Of a stretch of DNA of 64,000 nt, positions 7,238 through 15,744 are shown one piece after another. The first letter of the stretch is position 1, and each line of letters opens with the position of its first letter. The notes beneath the pieces were generated by a model. It made no database searches. It was not told the DNA's origin and saw only the letters and a list, made by a program, of their open reading frames with translations. Position numbers and translations under genes: made by a program. The stretch is from Allobosea robiniae (GTDB taxonomy: Bacteria > Pseudomonadota > Alphaproteobacteria > Rhizobiales > Beijerinckiaceae): contig NZ_FNBZ01000002.1 in NCBI RefSeq assembly GCF_900102525.1, positions 248,001 through 312,000 on the forward strand, given 5' to 3'.

Positions 7238-8761
7238 TTACTTCCAGCTCGACAGCCACCAGCGGGCGAACTCGTCCGGATGGGGCTTGAAGGTGAGCTG
7301 CTGCGACAGGCCGTAATTGATGTTGAAGTCGTACATCGGCAGCCAATAGGCCTGATCGGCGATCTTCTTCAGCGCCTCGGCGTAGTTCGCCTCGCGTAGC
7401 GCGCGGTCCTGCGAGGTGTCGGCCGCGTTGACCAGTTCCATGACTTCCTTGTCCTGGACGAGGTCGTCGGCGCCGCCGCCGAAGAAGTTGGAGATGATGA
7501 AGGCGACGTCGCCGGTGCCGTAGCTGCCCCAGTTGGTGAAGAAGGCCGGCAGTTCGCCTGCGCGCCATTTCTGCACGCCGGCGGCATATTGCTGCTCGTT
7601 CAGCGTGGTGCGGATGCCGGCCTTGCCGAGATCATTGGCGATCGCCTCGGCGACCGGGCGCGGCATGGCGGCGAAGACCATCTCGATGTCGACGCCATTG
7701 GCGAAGCCGGCTTCCGCCAGCAGCGCCTTCGCCTTGGTCGGGTCATAGGCGTATTTCGTCACGTCCTGGGCGCAGCCGAACTGCTTGGGGTTGCAGGCGG
7801 CGTTGAGGACCTGCGAGGCGCCCCCGGCGAAGGCCTTGACGATGGCCTCGCGGTTGACGGCGTGGTTGATCGCCTGCCGGACCTTCAGGTTCTTGGTCGG
7901 GTAGTCCTTGCCCTTGCCGGTCACGGTCATGCCGACATAGGAGATGCGCATGATCGGGCCGTTGACGATCTGCACGCGGCTGGCGAGGCGCGCGGCCTGG
8001 TCCGGCGGGATGCGCCAGGTCCAGTCGAGCTTGCCGGCCATCAGCTCGGCGAACTGGGTGTTGAGCTCGGGGATGGTGCGCACGACGATCTTGCCGATCG
8101 CGGGCTTGCCCTTGGGGCTGCCGGCATAATGGCCGTCAAAGCGCTCGAAGGCGTAGCGGATGCCGGGCGTCATCTCGGTGAGCTTGTAGGGGCCGGTGCC
8201 GACGGGCTTGGCCGCCATGCCGGCCGAGCCGACCTCCTTGAAATAGGCGGCCGGGTAGATCGGCAGCGCATCGGCGAGCATCTCGACAGCGCCGGCGAAG
8301 GGCTTCGCCATCTTGATGCGGACCTGGAAGTCCGAGACCTTCTCGACCTTGTCGATCCAGTCCACGGCGATGCGGAAGCGCGTGCCATAGGCGGGGTCGA
8401 GCACGGTGGTCAGGGTGTAGACCACGTCGTCGGCGGTGAACTTCGCGCCGTTATGGAAGGTCACGCCCTCGCGCAGGTCGAACTCCATCGTCGTGGGATC
8501 GACGAAGCGCCAGGCCTTGGCGAGCGCGGGCTTGATCTCGCCGGTGTCGAGATCCTTGTAGAGCAGGCCGTCATAGATGTGCCGGGCGAGGATCAGGCCC
8601 TCGCGGCCGGCGATCTTGTAGGTGTCGAGCGCTTCCGGCTCCAGCGCGAAGGCGGCGTTGAGCGTATCGTCGGCCTTCCCGGCCATGGCCGGAGCCGGTG
8701 CCAGCGCAAAGGACGCAGCCAGCAGCGCGCCGGCCAGCGCGGTCGTTCCCAAAATCTTCAT
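7238..8761 (-). CDS. ABC transporter substrate-binding protein, family 5 (DppA/OppA-like)
   Basis: A 507-residue periplasmic binding protein of the extracellular solute-binding protein family 5. A Sec signal peptide is clear: MKILGTTALAGALLAASFAL, ending near AMA at about residue 27. Family motifs include the GLLYKDLDTGEIKPALAKAW region, DLREGVTFHNGAKFTADDVVYTL and the NHAVNREAIVKAFAGGASQ segment. It supplies substrate to the DppB/DppC pair downstream and lies 76 bp downstream of the rraA-like gene. Two cysteines in the AACNPKQFGC segment could form a disulphide. The ligand is unknown: the family covers peptides, opines, nickel and many amino-acid derivatives. Confidence 0.94.
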   Translation of the reverse strand: MKILGTTALAGALLAASFALAPAPAMAGKADDTLNAAFALEPEALDTYKIAGREGLILARHIYDGLLYKDLDTGEIKPALAKAWRFVDPTTMEFDLREGVTFHNGAKFTADDVVYTLTTVLDPAYGTRFRIAVDWIDKVEKVSDFQVRIKMAKPFAGAVEMLADALPIYPAAYFKEVGSAGMAAKPVGTGPYKLTEMTPGIRYAFERFDGHYAGSPKGKPAIGKIVVRTIPELNTQFAELMAGKLDWTWRIPPDQAARLASRVQIVNGPIMRISYVGMTVTGKGKDYPTKNLKVRQAINHAVNREAIVKAFAGGASQVLNAACNPKQFGCAQDVTKYAYDPTKAKALLAEAGFANGVDIEMVFAAMPRPVAEAIANDLGKAGIRTTLNEQQYAAGVQKWRAGELPAFFTNWGSYGTGDVAFIISNFFGGGADDLVQDKEVMELVNAADTSQDRALREANYAEALKKIADQAYWLPMYDFNINYGLSQQLTFKPHPDEFARWWLSSWK

Positions 8762-8837
8762 CGGTCTGTTCCCCTGTGTCTTCTGGATGATCCGTCCGGC
8801 CGAAGCGCGCCTCTATGGGCGATTCTGCGGCCGGGGC

Positions 8838-9503
8838 CTACGAGGCTCGCGATGTTTCGAAGAGTTTCCGCGCGCCGTTGATCTCGTCGATGCGTTCGCC
8901 CTTGCTGACCCGCTCGATGATGCCGGGCTCGGCCGCCTGCATTCCTGCGCAGGTCCGCGCCAGCGCTTCGGCCTCGGCGGGATCGATGACGCAGACGCCG
9001 TTCTCGTCGGCGAGGACGAGGTCGCCGGGACGCACCGTCGCGCCGCCGCAGTTCACAGTCTCGCTGATCGTGCCGCCCTTACCGAGGAGCTTCGTCGTCA
9101 GGGGCGAGCGGCCGCGGCACCAGACCGGAAGGCCGGAGGCCCGGATCGCCGCGACATCGGTGACGAAGCCGTCGATGACCACGCCGACGATGCCGGCGGC
9201 CTGGGCGGCGGCGGTCATCACCGCGCCCCAGCAGGCATGGCGGTCGTCGCCCAGGCGGTCGATGACGAGGATGTCGCCGGGCTTGGCCTGGGTCAGGGCG
9301 CAGGAGAGAACCGCGCCGTCATCGGGCGGAACGCTGACGGTGAGGGCCGGCCCGCAGACGCGCGGGCCCTCGATGACGCACTGGAGCGCCGGCGCCATGA
9401 AGCCCTCGGTCAGGATATGGCCGAGCGTCGCGGTCTCGATCTCGCGGAAGAGCGCGGCGCGCTGTGCGATCGAGGCTTCGGCCGATGATCCGGTCGCTGT
9501 CAT
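8838..9503 (-). CDS. RraA-family protein (aldolase-like), altered active-site motif
   Basis: A 221-residue RraA/HMG-aldolase-family protein. These are trimers or hexamers that cleave 4-hydroxy-2-oxo acids or act as RNase E inhibitors. The family core is present: GDILVIDRLGDDRHACWGAV and GIVGVVIDGFVTD. In the characterised aldolases the last motif reads G-x-x-R-D, where Arg binds the pyruvate carboxylate and Asp the metal. Here the Arg position is Thr while the Asp is kept, so standard pyruvate-aldolase activity is doubtful. First gene of the leftward importer operon; a palindromic LysR-type site sits 65-93 bp before its ATG. Confidence 0.85.
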   Translation of the reverse strand: MTATGSSAEASIAQRAALFREIETATLGHILTEGFMAPALQCVIEGPRVCGPALTVSVPPDDGAVLSCALTQAKPGDILVIDRLGDDRHACWGAVMTAAAQAAGIVGVVIDGFVTDVAAIRASGLPVWCRGRSPLTTKLLGKGGTISETVNCGGATVRPGDLVLADENGVCVIDPAEAEALARTCAGMQAAEPGIIERVSKGERIDEINGARKLFETSRAS

Positions 9504-9567
9504 GGTCGCCCTTGCGCTGGAGGATGTCGCGTTCTGCCGAACCTACGGAAGCACCGAAACCGGGTCC

Positions 9568-9596
9568 AATAGACAGTTCCTATGCTAAGCATAGGC
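9568..9596. promoter_or_regulatory. LysR-type operator, copy 1 (rraA-like / LysR divergent region)
   Basis: CCTATGCTAAGCATAGG at 9579-9595 is a perfect 8-bp inverted repeat around a single A and contains the T-N11-A pattern of LysR regulators. It lies in the 153-bp space between the rraA-like gene and the LysR gene. The 29-bp block from 9568 agrees at 23 positions with a block at 11974-12002 in front of the carbamoyl-hydrolase gene, in the same orientation relative to the gene it precedes. It probably mediates autoregulation and operon control. Confidence 0.7.
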
Positions 9597-9656
9597 TTGC
9601 CACGGCAGCCGGTTTGCATAAGGGGCAGGGGCCACCAAGGGAAGAGAGATACGCGC

Positions 9657-10637
9657 TTGAACGGAACGAAGCCGAAGCTGCACCATCTCAACTGGAACCT
9701 GCTGCACACCTTCCTCGTCATCGTCGAGGAGCGCAGCATCACGCGGGCGGCCGACCGTCTGCTCGTGCGCCAGCCCACGGTCAGCGCGGCGCTGCAAAGG
9801 CTCGAGGAGACGCTGGGCGGCCAGCTCATCCAGCGCGACAGCCGGCGCTTCGTCCTGACCAAGCGCGGCGAGCTGCTCTACAAGGAATGCGTCGACATCT
9901 ACCGCAGCGTGGCGCGCATCGGCGACCGTCTGTCGGAGGATCATGACGATCTGACCGGGCTCGTGCGGCTGCTCGTCGTGACCCATGTCGTGCTGCCGCC
10001 GCTCGACCGGACGCTGACGCAGCTCAACCGCAAGCATCCCGGCGTCAGCGTGCGCATCGACGTCGCCAACAGCCAGGACATCGTCCGCGCCATCTCGCAG
10101 AAGCTCAGCCCCTTCGGCTTCTGCCTGCTCGCCAAGCCTTTGGCCGGGCTCGACTGCCGGCCGCTGCTGCGCGAGGAATTCGGCATCCTGTGCGGGCGCG
10201 GCCACCCGCTCTTCGGGCTCTCGGATGTGCCGCTGGCGGAATTGCGCGACGAGCCCTTCGTCGCGCTCGCCTGCGGGCAAGACGGCGCGCTGGAGCCGAT
10301 GGTCTCCGTCAGGGAAGGGGCTGGGCTCGGCAGCCGGGTCGTCGGCTCCAGCCCGAATCTCGAAGAGGTCACCCGGATGATCGCGGCCGGGCTCGGCATC
10401 GGTATCCTGCCGCTGGCCTCGGTGGCGGAGGCGCTGGAAAGTCGTTCCCTGTGGAACCTCGCACGGCCCGAGGATCTGCTCGGCGCCGATCTCTATTTCG
10501 TCTCCAATCCGGCGATGCAGCTCAATGCCGCGGAAGAGGCCTTCCTGCGGCTGTTCGAGCAGCAGCGCGTCGCGACCGAGGAGGAACCGGCGACTGAGCC
10601 CGCCGAGGTGCTTCTCAGCGATCCGCTCGTGCCATGA
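9657..10637 (+). CDS. LysR-family transcriptional regulator
   Basis: A 326-residue LysR-type regulator. The HTH lies near the N-terminus (NLLHTFLVIVEERSITRAA, then VRQPTVSAALQRLEETLGG) and is followed by a two-lobed effector domain with AGLGIGILPLASVAEAL. I chose the TTG at 9657, preceded by GAAGAGAG, because the ATG 75 bases earlier lies inside the operator palindrome and would give an unusually long N-terminal tail. Divergent from the rraA-like/importer operon and convergent with the M20 hydrolase gene, overlapping its end by 23 bp. The shared 29-bp motif suggests it controls both. Effector unknown, perhaps a carbamoyl or other amino-acid derivative. Confidence 0.9.
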   Translation: MNGTKPKLHHLNWNLLHTFLVIVEERSITRAADRLLVRQPTVSAALQRLEETLGGQLIQRDSRRFVLTKRGELLYKECVDIYRSVARIGDRLSEDHDDLTGLVRLLVVTHVVLPPLDRTLTQLNRKHPGVSVRIDVANSQDIVRAISQKLSPFGFCLLAKPLAGLDCRPLLREEFGILCGRGHPLFGLSDVPLAELRDEPFVALACGQDGALEPMVSVREGAGLGSRVVGSSPNLEEVTRMIAAGLGIGILPLASVAEALESRSLWNLARPEDLLGADLYFVSNPAMQLNAAEEAFLRLFEQQRVATEEEPATEPAEVLLSDPLVP

Positions 10638-11859
10638 CGGTGTGAAGCAGCACGTTGAGACCGGGTTCGAGGTCTCCCTTCGTGCAGAGCTCGGCGTTGT
10701 TATGGGTGATGCCGCCCTTGCAGGGTGCGAAGATCATCGTCGTCGGCGCATGGCGCGCGACGAAATAGGCGTCGTGCCCGGCCTGGCTGAGGATGTCCTG
10801 GGTGCGATAGCCCAGCGCCAGCGAGGTCTGGCGGACGCTGTCGATCAGCTCCTGCGCGAAGATACTGCCGCCCCATTTCCAGATATCGAGGATCTCGGCG
10901 GTGCAGCCGGCGCGGGCGGCGGATTCGCCGACGGCGCGGCGGACGCGCTCGGCCATCACCTCGGAGGTTTCGGGATCGGGATGGCGGACGTCGCAGACGG
11001 CCTGCGCCCAGTCGGAGAGGATGCCGGGCTTGTTCGGCCAGGCGGCCAGGCGTGCGGCCGTCGCCTTGCCGCCGCCGGCGGCATAGGCCCAGCCGATCTC
11101 GTCGGTCTCGACCAGCAGACGGGCGCCGGCCAGAAGAGCGTTGCGGCGGCGCTCCATCGGCCAGGGGCCGGTATGGGCGGTCTCGCCCTTGAACTCGACG
11201 AGCATGCCGGTGCTCGGGAAGCCGCCGGTGACGACGCCGACCTGCATGCCGTCGCGGTCGAGATAGTAGCCCTGCTCGATATGGAACTCGATATAGGCGT
11301 CGAAGGCGTGCGGTGCCGCTTCCATCTCGCCGCGATAGCCGATCCGCTCCAGCTCCTGGCCGATCGTGCGGCCTTCCTCGTCGGTGCGCCCCTGCGCGAA
11401 GTCGAGCGTATAGGCGCCGACGAAGCAGCCGGAGCCGACCATCGGCGGCGAGAAGCGTGCGCCTTCCTCATTGGTCCAGTTGACGATCTCGATCGGCCGG
11501 CGCGTGCGATGGCCGAGCGCGTCGAGCGTGCGGCAGACTTCGAGACCGCCGAGCACGCCGGCGATGCCGTCGAAGCGGCCGCCATTGATCTGGGTATCGA
11601 GATGGCTGCCCATCACCACCGGCGGCAGGCTGTCATCGGTGCCGGCGCGGCGGGCGAAGATGTTGCCGATGCCGTCGACGCGCACGGTGAGACCCGCCTC
11701 GCGGCACCAGCCGACGAAGGTGTCGCGGATGTCCTTGTCGGCATCGGAGAGGGCGAGGCGCGAGAGGCCGCCCGGCCGGCCCGGACCGATCTCGGCCGAG
11801 CGCTCGATCGTGCTCCAGAACCGCTCGATGTCGATACGGGCCGTGTCGAGGCTGGGCAT
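10615..11859 (-). CDS. M20-family Zn-dependent hydrolase (N-carbamoyl-L-amino-acid hydrolase / allantoate amidohydrolase type)
   Basis: A 414-residue member of the HyuC/AllC group of M20 metallo-hydrolases, which remove the carbamoyl group from ureido compounds. Metal-ligand motifs are visible: GSHLDTQINGGRFDGIAGV, NEEGARFSPPMVGS, EFHIEQGYYLD, GETAHTGPWPMERRRNAL and the C-terminal SQAGHDAYFVARHAPTTMIF. The start is set by GGAGAGGAGAAC before the ATG at 11859. It is transcribed from its own promoter region, which carries the second LysR-type motif, and is probably co-regulated with the importer and the rraA-like gene. The substrate could be an N-carbamoyl amino acid or a related ureide; the sequence does not distinguish them. 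Confidence 0.92.
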   Translation of the reverse strand: MPSLDTARIDIERFWSTIERSAEIGPGRPGGLSRLALSDADKDIRDTFVGWCREAGLTVRVDGIGNIFARRAGTDDSLPPVVMGSHLDTQINGGRFDGIAGVLGGLEVCRTLDALGHRTRRPIEIVNWTNEEGARFSPPMVGSGCFVGAYTLDFAQGRTDEEGRTIGQELERIGYRGEMEAAPHAFDAYIEFHIEQGYYLDRDGMQVGVVTGGFPSTGMLVEFKGETAHTGPWPMERRRNALLAGARLLVETDEIGWAYAAGGGKATAARLAAWPNKPGILSDWAQAVCDVRHPDPETSEVMAERVRRAVGESAARAGCTAEILDIWKWGGSIFAQELIDSVRQTSLALGYRTQDILSQAGHDAYFVARHAPTTMIFAPCKGGITHNNAELCTKGDLEPGLNVLLHTVMARADR

Positions 11860-11973
11860 GACGTTCTCCTCTCCGCCGGATTGGGCGGGAGCTGCTGCGG
11901 GGCGAACAGGTCTGCTCTGCCAGAGCGAGCGAACCATCCGCCGCAGGATTTCAGGCCGGGGGCGGCGCAGGCA

Positions 11974-12002
11974 AATAGATATTGCCTATGCTAGTCATCG
12001 GC
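11974..12002. promoter_or_regulatory. LysR-type operator, copy 2 (upstream of M20 hydrolase)
   Basis: The 29 bases match the 9568 block at 23 positions, including AATAGA and CCTATGCTA without a gap. The left palindrome arm (CCTATGCT) is intact and the right arm is degenerate (GTCATCGG). It lies 115-143 bp before the hydrolase ATG, in the 152-bp gap after the flippase gene. Identical left-arm sequence in two promoters of one locus points to one regulator. Confidence 0.65.
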
Positions 12003-12011
12003 GCGCCCGCG

Positions 12012-13265
12012 TCAGCGCAATTGGCCAGCCGCTTCGGCTGCTCGTTGCCGGGGCCGGACGATCGCCCAGGAGCCGACGAGCACGATGATCTCGGAGAGCG
12101 CGCCGCCGAGCAGCGCCCAGGACGGCGAGACCGTCAGCAGCAGGACGAAGACGAGCAGCAATCCGGCGGCGGCAGCGATCGCCGAGAGGATGGCGATGGA
12201 GCGATAATCCTGCACGATCTCCAGCCAGATGCGCGGCATGACATAGAGCATCGGCAGGCTGCTCATCACCCAGGCGAGCACGGATATCTCGAAGAACCGC
12301 GCGCCCTCGAGGCTACCGGGCTCGATGAAGGGCAGGGCGATCAGGACGACGATGCCGTAGAGGATGCCCAGGCAGGCGAGCGGCAGGGGCCAGCGCCGCA
12401 GCCTTTGCCCGACCTTGGCGAAGTCGCGATGCGCCATGAGCTTCGAGAGCTCGGGGTGCATCATGTTGGCGAAGCCGGCGGAGACGATGCGCAGCGGCAC
12501 GAAATTGACCAATGCCGCCGCGATCGGGGCGTAAGCCGCCGGGCCGGCCATCGCCGCGACCATCAGTGCCATGCCCTGGCCCTGCAGATTGGTGATCGTC
12601 ACGCTCAGCACCGACCATTTCAGGTCGCGCCAGAGCCGACGATAGCGCCGCCAGACATGCCGGCCGAAGCTGAGCCGAAGCGTGCGCCGTCCCAGGACCA
12701 GCAGCACCGCGATGCCGAGTGCATTGGCCGCCGTCATCACCATGAAGGTATGCTGGAGGATATGGGTGTCGTCCCAGATCACCCAGGCCGTTCCCGCCGT
12801 TCCGCTCAGCGTGAAGGCGAGGTCGCTGGTGCTGACCAGCATCTGCCGGCCGCGGGCGAAGAAGACCATGCGGATATGCGCCCGCATCGCCCACAGGCCG
12901 ACGAAGGCGCCGCCGAACAGGGCCCCCTCGTCGAGCCAGACGTTGAGCACGCCGGTGACGACGATGCCCAGCAGCAGCGACAGCAGCATCGCGGCCGAAC
13001 CGAAGCTGACCTCATAGGCGCCGGCCGCACCGGTGCGGCGGCTCTGGGCGATCGCGATGCTGGCGGGCAGGGCCGTGAGCGCGCGGATATAGGTCAGGCC
13101 GAGGCCGCCGACGACCATCACCAGCGCGAAGATGCCGTAATCGCGGGCGGATACCGCATGCAGCAGCGCGATGTTGAGGCCGAGATGGAAGGCGCTCTGC
13201 ATCGCCTCGCCGCCGACCATGACGACGAGCCGCAGGACGATGCGGCGGATGGCCTGGAGATTCAT
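12012..13265 (-). CDS. Polysaccharide flippase (Wzx/MOP-like membrane protein)
   Basis: A 417-residue integral membrane protein with about twelve predicted helices and the loop pattern of oligosaccharide flippases (MOP superfamily), which move undecaprenyl-linked repeat units across the inner membrane. Examples are the N-terminal FHLGLNIALLHAVSARDYGI and ALVMVVGGLGLTYIRALTAL, and a late FFEISVLAWVMSSLPMLYVM helix. Overall identity to any one family is not obvious, so the call rests on topology and context. Its ATG overlaps the stop of the upstream glycosyltransferase by 4 bp, so they are coupled. It is the outermost gene of the exopolysaccharide locus. Confidence 0.8.
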   Translation of the reverse strand: MNLQAIRRIVLRLVVMVGGEAMQSAFHLGLNIALLHAVSARDYGIFALVMVVGGLGLTYIRALTALPASIAIAQSRRTGAAGAYEVSFGSAAMLLSLLLGIVVTGVLNVWLDEGALFGGAFVGLWAMRAHIRMVFFARGRQMLVSTSDLAFTLSGTAGTAWVIWDDTHILQHTFMVMTAANALGIAVLLVLGRRTLRLSFGRHVWRRYRRLWRDLKWSVLSVTITNLQGQGMALMVAAMAGPAAYAPIAAALVNFVPLRIVSAGFANMMHPELSKLMAHRDFAKVGQRLRRWPLPLACLGILYGIVVLIALPFIEPGSLEGARFFEISVLAWVMSSLPMLYVMPRIWLEIVQDYRSIAILSAIAAAAGLLLVFVLLLTVSPSWALLGGALSEIIVLVGSWAIVRPRQRAAEAAGQLR

Positions 13266-14401
13266 CGCAGGCCGGCCGGGCTCTGGCGCAGCATGTCGTC
13301 GGCGACGGCGGCGATGGCTCGTGCCACCGCTTGCTCGCTGAACAGGGCGGTGAAGCGCTCGCGCCCGGCCCGGGCCATCGGCGCGAGGATGTCCGGCTTG
13401 TCGACGATCTCTGCAAAAGCCTGTGCGAGTGCGCCTGCGTCGCCCGGCGGCAGCAGGCGGCCGGTGATGCCGTCTTCCACCACCTCGCGCAGGCCGCCGA
13501 TGGCGGAGGCGAGCGGCGGGCGACCGAAGGCCATCGCCTCGATCGCGACGCGGCCAAGCGATTCGGGCCGGCGCGACGGCACGGCGACGACATCCGCCCA
13601 GCGATAGAGCGGCGTCGGATCGTCGAGGAAGGGCTCGACGCTGACATGGGAATCGAGGCCGGCGCTTGTCACGGATTCGCGCAGGGCGATTTCGAGGCCG
13701 GGATCCTCGAAGGCGCTGCCGACGATGCGGGTCTCGATGCGGCCGCGGATCTCCGCGGGAAGGGCGGCGAGCGCCGCGAGCAGGATTTCCTGTCCCTTGA
13801 TGCGATTGATCCGGCCGAGCATCAGCACGCGCAGACGGCGCTTGCCGTCATAGTCTGTCGGCGCCCAGTCGGCGGGGCCGGCGACGCCGTTATAGATCAC
13901 GTCCGAGGGAAGGCCGGGCGGGGGCTCGAAGGCCTCGCGCGTCGCCCGCGAGTTGAAGATCAATCGGGCGCGACCCCAGAGGACGAGCCGGCGCAGCAGC
14001 GTGCGGGTCGCGCCTTCGGGAATCTCGTGGATGTGCTGGAGCGCCTTGCCCGGGAAAAACCGGGCGGCGAGGACGTGATCGACGATGACCGAGGTGTTGA
14101 TGTAGACGAGATCGCAACGCCGGAAGCGTCGTGCGGCCCGGAGAACGGCGCGGGGGAGGACGACCGGCGCGGTTGCGATCAGCCGGGGCAGGTCCCTGCG
14201 CCTGAGCACCCAGAGCGGCTCGATCACGATCCGGCTGGCGCTGCCTTCGAGCAGCCCCCGGATCGGCCCCTCGCGTGGCAGGACGACCTCGATCTCGGCG
14301 GAAGGATAGGCTTGGCGCAGGGCCGCGACGCTTTCGGCGAAGCTGCGATCCGAGCCATAGAGCTCGTAACCCTGGTGAATGCAGGCAATGCGGAGGGTCA
14401 C
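13262..14401 (-). CDS. Glycosyltransferase family 4
   Basis: A retaining GT-B glycosyltransferase of about 379 residues. The N-terminal acceptor domain begins RIACIHQGYELYGSDRSF. The C-terminal nucleotide-sugar domain holds LRVLMLGRINRIKGQEILLA, WADVVAVPSRRPESLGRVAI and EAMAFGRPPLASAIGGLREVV, the E-x7-E-type donor motif. I chose the GTG at 14401 because homology begins there; an ATG at 14443 in frame is the alternative. Immediately upstream of and coupled to the flippase. It probably adds a sugar to the lipid-linked repeat unit at the cytoplasmic face. Donor and acceptor are unknown. Confidence 0.88.
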   Translation of the reverse strand: MTLRIACIHQGYELYGSDRSFAESVAALRQAYPSAEIEVVLPREGPIRGLLEGSASRIVIEPLWVLRRRDLPRLIATAPVVLPRAVLRAARRFRRCDLVYINTSVIVDHVLAARFFPGKALQHIHEIPEGATRTLLRRLVLWGRARLIFNSRATREAFEPPPGLPSDVIYNGVAGPADWAPTDYDGKRRLRVLMLGRINRIKGQEILLAALAALPAEIRGRIETRIVGSAFEDPGLEIALRESVTSAGLDSHVSVEPFLDDPTPLYRWADVVAVPSRRPESLGRVAIEAMAFGRPPLASAIGGLREVVEDGITGRLLPPGDAGALAQAFAEIVDKPDILAPMARAGRERFTALFSEQAVARAIAAVADDMLRQSPAGLR

Positions 14402-14516
14402 GATCCATTTCCGTTCGAGGCCGCGGCGGCCCGTTCCGGGCACGTCCGGAATTCGGGAAAGCAGACCCTAACCATTCCAAATGAAAGGAGGATAAATCAC
14501 GGTTCTTCAAGGCATA

Positions 14517-14573
14517 ATGCGAGATGCGACGTTTTGCTCGCGATTCTTCGCGAGCCGGTTTGGACAGTTTTAA
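14517..14573 (+). promoter_or_regulatory. Leader with 18-codon open frame and perfect hairpin before the DUF1972 glycosyltransferase
   Basis: An ATG at 14517 opens an 18-codon frame (MRDATFCSRFFASRFGQF) that ends at a TAA one base before the glycosyltransferase ATG. Inside it GCTCGCGA-TTCT-TCGCGAGC (14536-14555) forms a perfect 8-bp stem. An AGGAGG followed by an AT-rich GATAAAT lies 20-30 bases earlier with no start codon at the usual distance. The region may be a 5' leader with translational coupling or simply untranslated; coding status is uncertain. Confidence 0.3.
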
Positions 14574-14574
14574 A

Positions 14575-15744
14575 ATGGCTACCCCTCCCACCCTGCTGAT
14601 CCTTGGAACACGCGGGATTCCGGCAGCGCATGGCGGTTTCGAGACCTTTGCGGAGAAACTGGCGCTCTTTCTGGTCGAGCGTGGCTGGCGCGTCGGCGTC
14701 TACTGCCAGGATGAGGTGACCACCGTCACGCAGCGCTTTCGCAGCGAGATGTGGCGGGGCATCGAGTTGATCCGCACGCAGGTCGCGTCGGAAGGGCCGC
14801 GTGCGACGCTCGAATTCGACTGGCACTGCGTACGCGATGCGGCGCGGCGCGAGGCGGTGAGCCTCGTGCTCGGCTATAACGGGGCCGTCTTCCTGCCCTG
14901 GCTGCGCCTGTCCGGCCGGAAGATCCTGACCAATATGGACGGCATCGAATGGCGTCGGCCGAAATGGCCCTTTCCGGTCCGTGCCTGGTTCTGGGTCAAT
15001 GAATGGATCGCGGCCTGGACGTCAAACCGGCTCGTGGCCGACCACCCGATCATCGCCGATCATCTGGCGACCCGCCGACCGCGCGCGGCGACGGCGATGA
15101 TTCCCTATGGCGGCGTGCCGATCTCCTCAGCACCGACAGCCCCGCTTGCCAAGCTCGGCCTTGAAAGTGGCCGCTACCTCGTCTCGATCGCCCGAATCGA
15201 GCCGGACAATTCGATCCTCACGCTGGTCGAGGCGTTCTCACGCAAGCCGCGTGGCATGAAGCTCGTGGTCCTCGGGACGCTTTCCGACGAGATCGACTAC
15301 CATCGCCGGATCATGGCCGCGGCCGGGCCGGAGGTGCTGACGCCGGGTGCGATCTACGATGCGAATATCGTCCAGGCCCTGCGCTTCCATGCCCGCGCCT
15401 ATATGCACGGCCATACCGTCGGCGGCACCAATCCGTCGCTGGTCGAGGCGCTCTGGGCGGGCAATCCGGTCATCGCGCACGACAATCCCTATAACCGCTG
15501 GACGGCTGGCGATGCCGGCTTGTTCTTCTCCGACGAGGCAAGCTGCTCCGAGGCGATCGAGAGGCTGATCGCCGATGACGACCTCGCCGGGCGCCTGAAG
15601 GCGGCAGCGCTGGCGCGGGCGCGGGAGAGCTTCGAGTGGGAAGCCGTGCTCGAACATTACGAGCGGGAGGCGCTGGCTCTGATGAACCGGGGCGCCGAGC
15701 CGGAACTGACCGCCGTCAAACTGGCGGACAAGGGCTGCGGATGA
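14575..15744 (+). CDS. Glycosyltransferase with DUF1972 N-terminal domain (rhamnosyltransferase-like)
   Basis: A 389-residue GT-B glycosyltransferase. The N-terminus, LLILGTRGIPAAHGGFETFA, is the diagnostic DUF1972 motif found in rhamnosyl- and related transferases of polysaccharide loci. NMDGIEWRRPKW and the later YMHGHTVGGTNPSLVEALWA and GNPVIAHDNPYNRWTAGDAG belong to the same family. The ATG at 14575 is preferred; an in-frame ATG at 14524 would add 17 poorly conserved residues. Divergent from the GT4-flippase pair and overlapping by 4 bp with the GH5 gene downstream. It probably extends the repeat unit. Confidence 0.9.
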   Translation: MATPPTLLILGTRGIPAAHGGFETFAEKLALFLVERGWRVGVYCQDEVTTVTQRFRSEMWRGIELIRTQVASEGPRATLEFDWHCVRDAARREAVSLVLGYNGAVFLPWLRLSGRKILTNMDGIEWRRPKWPFPVRAWFWVNEWIAAWTSNRLVADHPIIADHLATRRPRAATAMIPYGGVPISSAPTAPLAKLGLESGRYLVSIARIEPDNSILTLVEAFSRKPRGMKLVVLGTLSDEIDYHRRIMAAAGPEVLTPGAIYDANIVQALRFHARAYMHGHTVGGTNPSLVEALWAGNPVIAHDNPYNRWTAGDAGLFFSDEASCSEAIERLIADDDLAGRLKAAALARARESFEWEAVLEHYEREALALMNRGAEPELTAVKLADKGCG

